Below are positions 42,936 to 51,197 of a stretch of DNA of 52,141 nt, piece after piece (the first letter of the stretch is position 1; every line of letters begins with the position of its first letter). A program made the translations under genes and the position numbers. Origin of the DNA: Clostridiales bacterium (lineage in GTDB: Bacteria > Bacillota > Clostridia > Christensenellales > Borkfalkiaceae); contig SVHN01000012.1 of assembly GCA_015055805.1 (NCBI GenBank), positions 1 to 52,141 on the forward strand, given 5' to 3'. Below the pieces are notes generated by a model that ran no database searches, was not told where the DNA came from, and saw nothing but the letters and a program-made list of their open reading frames with translations.

Positions 42936-43754
42936 TTACTCTCCTATATCAAGCGGTATCCCGTAAACCTTTTCATAAGTTTCCTTCCAAGCCTTATAAT
43001 TTTTTATGCGCATATTTTCTGCGTTTTCTTTATATGATAAATTTTCATCGGGATAAATAGGCGGTAAAAACCATAGTGTATACGCTTGAATATTGTACCC
43101 TTCTGCGTCCAGCTTTTCCGTATCTTCCATTGTAATAAATACGGGGATTACAGGCACGCTATTTTTTGCGGCAAAATTAAACGCGCCAACTTTTAGCGGT
43201 CTTGGTTTTTTATAGTTCCACCACATAGCCTGCTCTGGGTATATTAAAATCTTTTCGCCACGGGTCAAAAGTGTCTTTACCGCATGTAGAAACTTTTTCA
43301 TTGTCTGAGTGTTGCTACTTAATGGCAAAGTATTACAATGTCTAAAAAAGAACCCGTAAAGTCCTTTAAAATTAGTATAATTTCCTTCCCTTATAACTTT
43401 GTAAAGATAATGTCCTTTTGGAAGTTCGTCGCGTATCGCTCTATACACGGCATAGTTATCGTAAACACTAAAATGATTACACGTTATCATCGCGCCGCCT
43501 TTTACACTTCTAAAATTTTCTAAGCCTACAATATCTTTTATAACCATATTGCCACGTTTAATTTCTCCTTCGTAAAACTGAACGGCTTTTCTATTGGCAA
43601 TTTTTGTAAATACTCGCGTAGAAAACTTTTCTGCAAGATAATCAACCTTGTCGGGTAAAAGTTCTATCGTTGGCGGATCGTCTTCTACGTCAACGTCAAA
43701 CTTCTTTAACATTTCATACTCTTTAATTTTATCAAGTACGGCTTGTCTTGACAT
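42936..43754 (-). CDS. PlsC-like acyltransferase
   Basis: The 272-residue protein has the HX4D motif in NHFSVYD (H94, D99) and a glycerol-phosphate-pocket motif YPEQAMWW, as in 1-acylglycerol-3-phosphate acyltransferases. No clear membrane helix is present. GGTGGAGAG precedes the ATG, which lies 23 bases inside the GT8 gene, so translation is coupled. Its product may feed or modify the same lipid as the glycosyltransferase. Confidence 0.78.
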   Translation of the reverse strand: MSRQAVLDKIKEYEMLKKFDVDVEDDPPTIELLPDKVDYLAEKFSTRVFTKIANRKAVQFYEGEIKRGNMVIKDIVGLENFRSVKGGAMITCNHFSVYDNYAVYRAIRDELPKGHYLYKVIREGNYTNFKGLYGFFFRHCNTLPLSSNTQTMKKFLHAVKTLLTRGEKILIYPEQAMWWNYKKPRPLKVGAFNFAAKNSVPVIPVFITMEDTEKLDAEGYNIQAYTLWFLPPIYPDENLSYKENAENMRIKNYKAWKETYEKVYGIPLDIGE

Positions 43755-44700
43755 CTCTCCACCTCATATAAAGTTTATTTACAAACCTATCAACCCTATC
43801 CGATTCGTTTTGAGCGATTTCCGCTAGCCTATCACAAGAAAGCTTATCATTACTTCTCTTTTCATCAGTATATCTGTTTAAGCCTTCTAAAATCTCTTCG
43901 TAAACAACCGTCTTTTTAGCGTATTCCCAAAAATATTCTTTCAACCTGCAATCTGGATAATGCCAAGGTTTTGACACCATAATATAATGTAAAATCTTAA
44001 TATCCTTTTTTGCTACGGGAATATCGCCATACACTTCGGTGTTCCAGCCTTGGTGTAGCCAGTAAACTTTATTATGACAAAGCACGTTCAAATAATCTTG
44101 GTCCTGCGTAACAACAAAATTATACACACCTAAAAGTCCGATAAACTTGTCAAGTATTTGCTTTTCCCTAAACGCTGTACAATTAATCAACAATATGCCC
44201 GCGTTAAAATAATTATTTCTTTTTATTCCTAAAACCTTTTCAACGTAATTACCAAATACGTCCGTCTGAACCATAACCTGCTCATGACAAGCCGCAACGT
44301 AATTATCCTTTATATCTGTGTCGTATAGTTTAGAAACGTCACCCAAGAACACCGTGTCGCTATCAACGTACAACGCCTTATCGTATTCTGGATACATTTC
44401 CGCAATGAACAATCTAAAATAAGTAGTTTTCGTATAATAATCTCTTATCGGTAACTTATTACTTATTTTTTCCAAATAACCCCTTACGTCAACAAACGAT
44501 ATTTTAACGTTTTCCGTCTCTAACGCCTTGGTCTTATTTATCATAGCATCACTTATTCCAGTATTTAAGACGTATAACTGATATTGTCTTTTACTGTTTG
44601 CATTATCAATTAGTGAACGCATCGACACTATTGTAAACTTTACAAAATTATCGTCACACGCATAAAAAATTGGCACTAGATTACCCTTTTTACTTTTCAT
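43732..44700 (-). CDS. Family 8 glycosyltransferase
   Basis: The 322-residue protein shows the GT8 pattern: VPIFYACDDNF start, the DxD metal site in LYVDSDTVFLG (D113-D115), YFNAGILLINC, DQDYLN, and HYIMVSKPWHYP near the C-terminus. GT8 enzymes transfer glucose or galactose, with retention, to lipopolysaccharide or other acceptors. It is the first gene of a three-gene operon with two acyltransferase-type genes. An AAGGAG ribosome site precedes the ATG. Confidence 0.9.
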   Translation of the reverse strand: MKSKKGNLVPIFYACDDNFVKFTIVSMRSLIDNANSKRQYQLYVLNTGISDAMINKTKALETENVKISFVDVRGYLEKISNKLPIRDYYTKTTYFRLFIAEMYPEYDKALYVDSDTVFLGDVSKLYDTDIKDNYVAACHEQVMVQTDVFGNYVEKVLGIKRNNYFNAGILLINCTAFREKQILDKFIGLLGVYNFVVTQDQDYLNVLCHNKVYWLHQGWNTEVYGDIPVAKKDIKILHYIMVSKPWHYPDCRLKEYFWEYAKKTVVYEEILEGLNRYTDEKRSNDKLSCDRLAEIAQNESDRVDRFVNKLYMRWRDVKTSRT

Positions 44701-44726
44701 TTTTATTCTCCTTTATAGCATTTTTA

Positions 44727-44751
44727 ATATACTATATATTACATAGTATAT
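44727..44751. promoter_or_regulatory. Operator-like palindrome before the GT8 operon
   Basis: ATATACTAT-ATATTAC-ATAGTATAT is a perfect inverted repeat with 9-base arms. It lies 27 bases before the GT8 start and downstream of a TTGACA box (44779-44774). Position and symmetry fit a GntR/YtrA- or PadR-type repressor site; no such regulator is in the window. Confidence 0.6.
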
Positions 44752-44986
44752 CGTAACACGATGTATATATCAATGTCAAGCATTTTCAACGATTACATTA
44801 TATTCATTAACTTTCAACAATACAAGAGAATAAAGTATACGCTTTTTTGAGATACTAGTAGCGAACTAGAATACGCAAATCTATTCTTAGTCTAATAAAT
44901 TATTGATACTCTACCATAAGTAGAATTAAAGAAATCAACGCCATCAACAGTAGAATTTTATTAAAAATCGCAATTATTTTACAAAA

Positions 44987-45022
44987 AAAGCAGCAAATGC
45001 TAAACAAAACAATTGCTGCTTT
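44987..45022 (-). terminator. Terminator of the rhamnosidase gene
   Basis: AAAGCAGCAA (44987-44996) and TTGCTGCTTT (45013-45022) form a 10-base stem followed by seven Ts on the minus strand. Confidence 0.8.
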
Positions 45023-45044
45023 TATATAGATATAGATATTTAAT

Positions 45045-47288
45045 TTAGTCTTCTAAAATAAATTCATAATTGACCATGTCACCCATTTCAGTTTTAGTGT
45101 TAGACAACACAACGTTGTTAAAAGAAAATTCAGGAACGACGTTCTTGTTGAACGAAATAGTGTATTTGATTTTATCATTGTCATATTCAAATTTTGCGCT
45201 TATTTTACCACTAACACTATCGTAAGAACCTTTTGCAGATTGTATACGTTTATCAAAGTACGGACTAATTTTTATCTTATTATAACCTATGCCAAATTCT
45301 GAGTTTTTAAACCCTAACATGTATTCAAATAACCAGTATCCTGTTGAACCAAAAACAAAATGATTATATGAATTCATTTTGTTTACGTGCGCACCGTCTT
45401 TTGTAAACCCGTCCCAACGTTCCCAAATCGTCGTGCCACCACTTACGACGGAATATCCCCAAGAAGGCAAATCTTTATTCGTTAGGACTTGATATGCAAC
45501 GTCTTTCAAACCGACGTCACAAAGTGTTTGCAGCGCATATTTTGCACCGTGAAAACCTGCAACCAAATGGTTGTCATACTGTTCAAATTTTCTTTTCAGA
45601 TGCGGTCTAACCTGATCGGCAGACATAACACCAAACATATACGCAAGTATATACACGCATTGCGTATCGCTCTTAATCACGCCGTTTTCATCGACAAAAT
45701 TTTCTTTGAACGCCCTTTTAATATTTAAGAGCATTTTTAGATAATAACCTTCATCTCTATCACCTAGTATGCTACATATTTTAGTCATAAGATCGGCAGA
45801 GTACGCAAAGTATAAGGTGGAAAACACCGTTTTATCGGTTGTTTCATAAACAGACAACCAATCACCGTGCGAATTTGAATCTATAGGAATATAACCGTCT
45901 GAAACTTTAAGCATATAGTCCATATGCTTTTTCATTAACGGTAAGCACTCCGCTAAAATCGTACGATTACCGTAAACCTTATATAGCCTATAAGGAATCG
46001 TAATTACACTTTCAGAATATCCAGTATAGTTTATGTGTAATTTATCGTAAGTAACGTAATCAAACAAATACGGCAAAACTACGGGAATATCCCCCTTTCC
46101 ATCAGTCATTGAATCTTGTGCGTCATGCATAAATTTACAAAAAAATTCGTTACAATTCATATTGTATAACGCCGTATCGCAAAACAACTGTGCGTCACCC
46201 GTCCAACCAAGCCTTTCATCTCTCTGCGGACAGTCCGTAGGAATAGACATAAAGTTACTTTTCTGTCCCCAAAGTATATTGTTATACAACTTTTCCACGA
46301 CGCTATCCGAGCACGAAAATTCAGACGTTCTTATTAAATCAGTATAAAAAGGAATACCCTGTACATCGTAAACGCTAACAGTTTTTGGGTGAACAACCTC
46401 AACAAACCTAAAACCGTGATAGGTAAATTCCGGATAGAATTCTTCTTCGTCATTTCCGGCAAGATATAAAGTATCGGTCGCCTTTGCCGACCTCAGGTTA
46501 TCGGTGTAAATTTTATCATCTAATAAAATCTCCGAGTATCTAAATACGATTTTATCCCCACTACCACCTGTAAGTCTCGCCTTAATTACACCGCCAAAGT
46601 TTTGGCAACAGTCATAAATTTCAGTAACCAAACCTTCTTTTTCAACAGTAGAAATCAATTTCGCGACAAGAGGTTGATGTGGCCTTATCGGTTCAAAACT
46701 TGCTTTTCTAGGTTTAAGTCCTTCACAAATAGTAGCTTTATGCCATTTTGAATCGTCGTACTCAGGCAAAGAAAACTCGCCTAAATCAAGTCTTAAATCG
46801 ATAATCTGTCCGTTTTGATTATCGCTTGCGACAATCGAGCCAACGCTAGCTTTTTCGCTGCCGTCGATAACTATTCTTTCCGTCGTACCGTCAAGATACG
46901 CTACGCTTATTTCATACCAAAATTTCAGCGGGTATTCACCAAAAACAAATCTGCCAACGTCAGAAAGATGACTTGCATACCAGCCGTCACCCATTGTAAC
47001 GCCGAGAGCGTTTTTACCAACGTTTATATATTGCGTAATGTCATACGCACGATAGTATACCGTATAGTGATAATCACTCCAGCCCGGTGCAAACACTTCG
47101 CTATCGCATCTAACACCATTAACTTTAAACGTATAAATACCGTATGCTGACGCCCTAAGAGTTACCCTTTTTACGCTTTTAGAAATATTAAAAACCCTTC
47201 TAAAATATGGACTTGGCGCACCGTAAGGCTGATATCTATCGGTTTGGTTGTATTCTTTATCAGTAACAAATGAAATGTATTTAACCAT
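45045..47288 (-). CDS. Glycoside hydrolase family 78, alpha-L-rhamnosidase
   Basis: The 747-residue protein has N-terminal beta domains with the carbohydrate-binding pattern RRVFNISKSVKRVTLRASAY and GWYASHL. An (alpha/alpha)6 catalytic domain follows with PTDCPQRDERLGWTGDAQ; E358 is the likely general acid in DERLGW. GGTTIWERWDG near residue 630 supplies the second catalytic glutamate. It has no signal peptide, so it is cytoplasmic and should act on imported rhamnosides. It is somewhat shorter than typical GH78 proteins. It lies six bases after the broken lipoprotein gene. Confidence 0.92.
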   Translation of the reverse strand: MVKYISFVTDKEYNQTDRYQPYGAPSPYFRRVFNISKSVKRVTLRASAYGIYTFKVNGVRCDSEVFAPGWSDYHYTVYYRAYDITQYINVGKNALGVTMGDGWYASHLSDVGRFVFGEYPLKFWYEISVAYLDGTTERIVIDGSEKASVGSIVASDNQNGQIIDLRLDLGEFSLPEYDDSKWHKATICEGLKPRKASFEPIRPHQPLVAKLISTVEKEGLVTEIYDCCQNFGGVIKARLTGGSGDKIVFRYSEILLDDKIYTDNLRSAKATDTLYLAGNDEEEFYPEFTYHGFRFVEVVHPKTVSVYDVQGIPFYTDLIRTSEFSCSDSVVEKLYNNILWGQKSNFMSIPTDCPQRDERLGWTGDAQLFCDTALYNMNCNEFFCKFMHDAQDSMTDGKGDIPVVLPYLFDYVTYDKLHINYTGYSESVITIPYRLYKVYGNRTILAECLPLMKKHMDYMLKVSDGYIPIDSNSHGDWLSVYETTDKTVFSTLYFAYSADLMTKICSILGDRDEGYYLKMLLNIKRAFKENFVDENGVIKSDTQCVYILAYMFGVMSADQVRPHLKRKFEQYDNHLVAGFHGAKYALQTLCDVGLKDVAYQVLTNKDLPSWGYSVVSGGTTIWERWDGFTKDGAHVNKMNSYNHFVFGSTGYWLFEYMLGFKNSEFGIGYNKIKISPYFDKRIQSAKGSYDSVSGKISAKFEYDNDKIKYTISFNKNVVPEFSFNNVVLSNTKTEMGDMVNYEFILED

Positions 47289-47293
47289 TATAA

Positions 47294-48225
47294 TTATTCA
47301 ATCGGTATAATAAAAACACCGTCTCCGCAAGAAATATTTAAGTCAAGCACACCATCTTTTAACGGTGCAAAAATCGGATTGCCGTCAACGTAAACTATTG
47401 CCTTGGTTTTTCCGCTCAACTCTAATTTTACAACGTTATTTAGTTTACGCGCTGTATCTGATGCATTTACCAGCATAAAACCTTCAACGTTACGATTATA
47501 ATCGTATAACCTATTTATAAGTAACGGCTCGGCTGCGGTCACGTTTTTAATAGTGTCGAAATCCGTTTTAACAAGTTTTTCAAACAAGTCTGCATCTTTT
47601 TCTTCGCATGCAAAATTAGTTCCTGCGTAACGGAAATTTTCTGTTACTTTATAAACTTTTTGCGCAATAGCGTTTACAGATTGTGTTTCGTACTATTATT
47701 TGAAGTATGTGCAATTATCGGTTGAGCATCTTTACCTTCTTCTTTAATTATGCTTTGCTCTACTGTGGTAAGTTGATGCACTCTATCATCAAAAACAATA
47801 GTTTTAAGATCTATCTCATTACAGATATCAAGCGTAACGTTTAATCTATTCTTTTCATAGTACTCTGTTTCCGCAGCAATTAAATCATCTTTGTTTTCAT
47901 CTGTTACCACGATAAACCTATCGCTCCCTGCATATAAGTCTGCGTTTCCTAATAGTAACAACACATCAAAACCGCAGTCCTTATATTCTTGATAACGTTC
48001 TTTTGTTCTGTTATCTTCACCGACAACCGTTGTACCGTTTGCAGTAACATAAGTACCGCTAGTTGGTCCTAAAAAGGCGTACATATTGAGTTTTTTATCG
48101 CTATTTGAATAATCCGGCGCACCGACTTTTGAGGCCTCCATGTTCGCACTACTGCTTTGATCCCTGCACGAAACACAAGCAAATGCAGCTACAACAGCAA
48201 GTATTAAAGCTAAAATTCTTTTCAT
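47294..48225 (-). pseudogene. Broken secreted lipoprotein gene (probable glycoside-hydrolase type)
   Basis: Two frames make one apparent gene. The first (48225-47674) encodes a lipoprotein signal (MKRILALILAVVAAFACVSC) and the start of a barrel-like domain (KERYQEYKDCGFDVLLLLGN), then stops at HTSNNSTKHNL. The second, shifted frame is open from 47692 to 47294 with no start codon. It encodes NAIAQKVYKVTENFRYAGTN and a beta-rich end (GFMLVNASDTARKLNNVVKL) like the C-terminal domain of glycosidases. The frames meet at 47674-47692. The total is far too short for a complete enzyme, so an internal deletion with frameshift is likely. Confidence 0.72.
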
Positions 48226-51017
48226 TACTCCGCACTCCTTTTAGATTTTTTAACAATAATTAACTTAAATACAACAATCGCCGTAGCGACAATAACTACA
48301 CCCCCAACGACAACCCAGAGCCAGATATTATTTAATCGCCAAAAACTCTCGTCATCAATTTCGGCGTCAGCATCTACAATAGAGCGAGCTGCCGTTAAAA
48401 CGTCTACGTTATCCACGTAAACTCTCGCAGACGCGTCGAGTGCCATATACATTTCATACGCTTGATTGACCACTTCTGCATTAGGCGCAGTTTTGATCAA
48501 GTCAATCTTCTCCATAACGGGTTGAGCCGCTAATTTGTAATTAAGCGTTGTTAGAACGTTATAATTTGACACATTAGTTTTTTGGTCGTCATTTAACGCA
48601 TTATACTTTTCGATTATTTCATCGACATCAGCTTTTGTCAATTTTCTTACGGAAACAGCATCTGCGTTTTTAATAAGAAGTTCAACAGCACTAACCGATA
48701 TGGTCAATTTCATATCGTCAAGCTTAGTTGTATCGACGTACGATTTTTCAATATCGCTTAAAGTCTCATAAGTTTTAACGCAAGCATTGTACCCCTCAAC
48801 GTCAGAAGTATCCAACACTCTAATTATTTCATTTGTAAACTGAATCTTTTTTATAGAATCCGCAGGCAACTTCGCTTTAAGAGAATTGATTTTAGCAACG
48901 TTTTGACTTGAAATGTCACTCGAACCTAACTTATCAAACATACTGTACGCTGACAATATCGCATCAAAATCTTGCGCGGTAACGCTTCCATCACTTGGCA
49001 AATCTTCTATTCTTCCGTTCAACGTTTCAGCGTCTGCTTTCAATACGCAATAGGTATCCCATAAATATGTTTCACCAGTACTTGCTTTAACGTTGTATAC
49101 GTTACACTTCATGGTATCCGTACCTATCTCAACGTTTACGTACTGCATATAGTTCATGATAAAGCCGGTATCGTCGTCTTTTGAGCCGCCGTTCATAACC
49201 TTCCCGTTTATCGGGTTGGTTGCGTACAAACACTCTTCAGGTGAACTTTGCCAAGACATGTTTTGGTAATATACGTTATAGTTAGTCGACTTTGCCGTAA
49301 CGTACATCGTTCCTTTTGGATTTACCGTATATATAGTTCCGTCTGAAAGATCTGTATAGGTAACTAGATTGCTTTCTGGTATAACACTATTCTTTATGTT
49401 TGCAATAGTAGTTGCCTGATCTGCGCCTACCAATGCATCAGAATGACCATACACAGCACTTCTGAAATATTTGTGCGTATGCCCGTCAAGAACAAGGTCT
49501 ACTTCATTTTTAGCAAAGATAGGCATAAATTTTTCACGGACATTGACCGCAAACCACTCGCTAGATGACGTAATCGGTGGGAAATGCATTGCAACTATTT
49601 TCCAAGTTTTATTGCTGTTTGCTAAATCATTATCAAGCCAAGCAAGTTGCTCGTCACGAGAAATTGAATATTCATTAACAGTATTTCCAGATCCTGCATG
49701 ATAAACGTCGTTAGTATTTAACACAACAAAGTGCGCATTACCATAATCAAAAGAATAATACGCGCCGTTGTCCCCGAAAGACTGATACTTTATATTAAAA
49801 TGTTTTGCAAACGCATAAGCAGAATACTCGTGGTTACCTGCAACTGGAACGATAGGTGTTGAAGTAATGGTACTTTCAAGCGCGTTAAAACCTTCTCTCC
49901 ATTGTTCAGGTACAAGTCCTTCAACGCTAACGCTACTTTCAACGATATCACCGCCGTGCATCAAAAAGTCTGCATCATGTCCGTTGTCACTAATATACCC
50001 CATGAGCGTTTGCCAAATTGAAAATTCCCAAGCATTACTTGACTGCGTGTCGGTAAGGAAGTTAAACGAAAACTTTCCGTTTACGTCGTTTGAACTTTTA
50101 GTTTCAAAAGTAAAAGTTTTACTCCAAGCGTCAAGAACTTTTGAACCGAGTTGGTATTCGTATTCCGTACCTTCAGAAAGTCCTGTGAGCGCAGCCGTAT
50201 GATAGCGTCTTCCATACCAAGTTTCACCTTCGCTACTAACAAACGTCCAGTCAGCATCACCAACTTTACGATAACGAGCATCGGCACTACCGAGAGAAAT
50301 GCCCGTGTAGTATGCTATACCACGCGTGGTCATCGGATCGTCGTAATAAGTTAACGCAACTGTATCGGGCATATCCGAAGATTCAACTTCAAAATCCGAA
50401 ACCCCCGTAATTTTCATGTCGAAATACGCGTCGTTACCTTCTAAAAAGTCTTGAACGAGTATAACGGTTATAACGTTATTACCCTGTTTAAGATAAGACG
50501 TAACGAGATTGAAAGAAATTTCACTAGCTGTTCCGATAGACGTTCCTACCTTATTGCCAAACATAACCTTAGAAAAGTTATAACCTACTATATTGTTTCT
50601 ATAAACTTCGTTTCCGTTAATATAAACAGCGATTGCGTCGTCTGCCAATATCTGAAATCTTAATGCATTAGGCACTTCCGTAACGCTCAACGTAGTCGTA
50701 AAGTTATAATATTGATGACTTCCTGCAAGCGGCGTACCCGCACTTGTATCGTATTGATCGTACTTAGCATATACGAACGGTGCCGTTCCCGTCGTGTAAC
50801 TATCACTTACAACGCTTGAACCACTTAAATCAACGGTATGGTAATCTTCTACGTAATCGTAAGAAAACTTCCAGTCAGAGCCGTATTCAAGCAAAACAGT
50901 ATCCGTATTTGTTGCTTGTGCTTTTTTATCAGCAAACAAAAGTGCACCACCCAAAAGCACGCAAATCGCCGCAAAGACTGCAAGCAAGATTTTTATACTA
51001 GTTTTTACCTTTTGCAT
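48225..51017 (-). CDS. Secreted, membrane-anchored purple-acid-phosphatase-like metallophosphoesterase
   Basis: The 930-residue protein has a signal peptide (about 1-35). A beta-rich domain (about 40-210) follows, then a fibronectin-like domain typical of purple acid phosphatases (about 215-310). The metallophosphoesterase domain has GGDIV, GNHEYS, HFPPITSS and DGHTHKYF. Helical repeat segments (YNALNDDQKTNVSNYNVL and MALDASARVYVDNVDVL) and a C-terminal membrane helix with a KKSKR tail complete it. It is therefore displayed outside the cell, tethered at its C-terminus. It shares a one-base junction with the broken lipoprotein gene and faces a divergent AraC-type regulator. Confidence 0.87.
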   Translation of the reverse strand: MQKVKTSIKILLAVFAAICVLLGGALLFADKKAQATNTDTVLLEYGSDWKFSYDYVEDYHTVDLSGSSVVSDSYTTGTAPFVYAKYDQYDTSAGTPLAGSHQYYNFTTTLSVTEVPNALRFQILADDAIAVYINGNEVYRNNIVGYNFSKVMFGNKVGTSIGTASEISFNLVTSYLKQGNNVITVILVQDFLEGNDAYFDMKITGVSDFEVESSDMPDTVALTYYDDPMTTRGIAYYTGISLGSADARYRKVGDADWTFVSSEGETWYGRRYHTAALTGLSEGTEYEYQLGSKVLDAWSKTFTFETKSSNDVNGKFSFNFLTDTQSSNAWEFSIWQTLMGYISDNGHDADFLMHGGDIVESSVSVEGLVPEQWREGFNALESTITSTPIVPVAGNHEYSAYAFAKHFNIKYQSFGDNGAYYSFDYGNAHFVVLNTNDVYHAGSGNTVNEYSISRDEQLAWLDNDLANSNKTWKIVAMHFPPITSSSEWFAVNVREKFMPIFAKNEVDLVLDGHTHKYFRSAVYGHSDALVGADQATTIANIKNSVIPESNLVTYTDLSDGTIYTVNPKGTMYVTAKSTNYNVYYQNMSWQSSPEECLYATNPINGKVMNGGSKDDDTGFIMNYMQYVNVEIGTDTMKCNVYNVKASTGETYLWDTYCVLKADAETLNGRIEDLPSDGSVTAQDFDAILSAYSMFDKLGSSDISSQNVAKINSLKAKLPADSIKKIQFTNEIIRVLDTSDVEGYNACVKTYETLSDIEKSYVDTTKLDDMKLTISVSAVELLIKNADAVSVRKLTKADVDEIIEKYNALNDDQKTNVSNYNVLTTLNYKLAAQPVMEKIDLIKTAPNAEVVNQAYEMYMALDASARVYVDNVDVLTAARSIVDADAEIDDESFWRLNNIWLWVVVGGVVIVATAIVVFKLIIVKKSKRSAE

Positions 51018-51082
51018 TTAGTAACCTCCAATGCCAATAATCTGTTAATGGGCAGACTTCTCCCCATAATTTCCTATTCTCA

Positions 51083-51147
51083 ATTATAAACAGCCTTGCG
51101 TACTATTTATAGGATAAGATGCTTTAATTTTTGTACGAAAGTACGCA
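51083..51147. promoter_or_regulatory. Control region between the AraC regulator and the phosphoesterase
   Basis: The leftward promoter has TATAAT (51088-51083, minus strand) but no recognisable -35. TGCGTAC (51097-51103) and its inverse GTACGCA (51141-51147) flank 37 bases, the first half-site lying just upstream of the -10 box. This suits a promoter that needs an activator. Confidence 0.5.
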
Positions 51148-51161
51148 CATTATTAAATTTG

Positions 51162-51190
51162 TTGACTTTAAAATAAAAAATATATATAAT
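51162..51190 (+). promoter_or_regulatory. Promoter of the AraC-type gene, near-leaderless
   Basis: TTGACT (51162-51167) and TATAAT (51185-51190) are 17 bases apart. Only seven bases lie between the -10 box and the ATG at 51198, so transcription should begin at or next to the start codon. Confidence 0.7.
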
Positions 51191-51197
51191 TGTACAC

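Larger units (their letters stand above)
44701..45044. other. Intergenic region before the glycosyltransferase operon
   Basis: These 344 bases hold the operator-like palindrome (44727-44751), a TTGACA box (44779-44774) without a good -10 partner, and the GH78 terminator (44987-45022). The middle (about 44790-44980) is AT-rich, and I see no gene, repeat or RNA structure in it. Confidence 0.55.
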
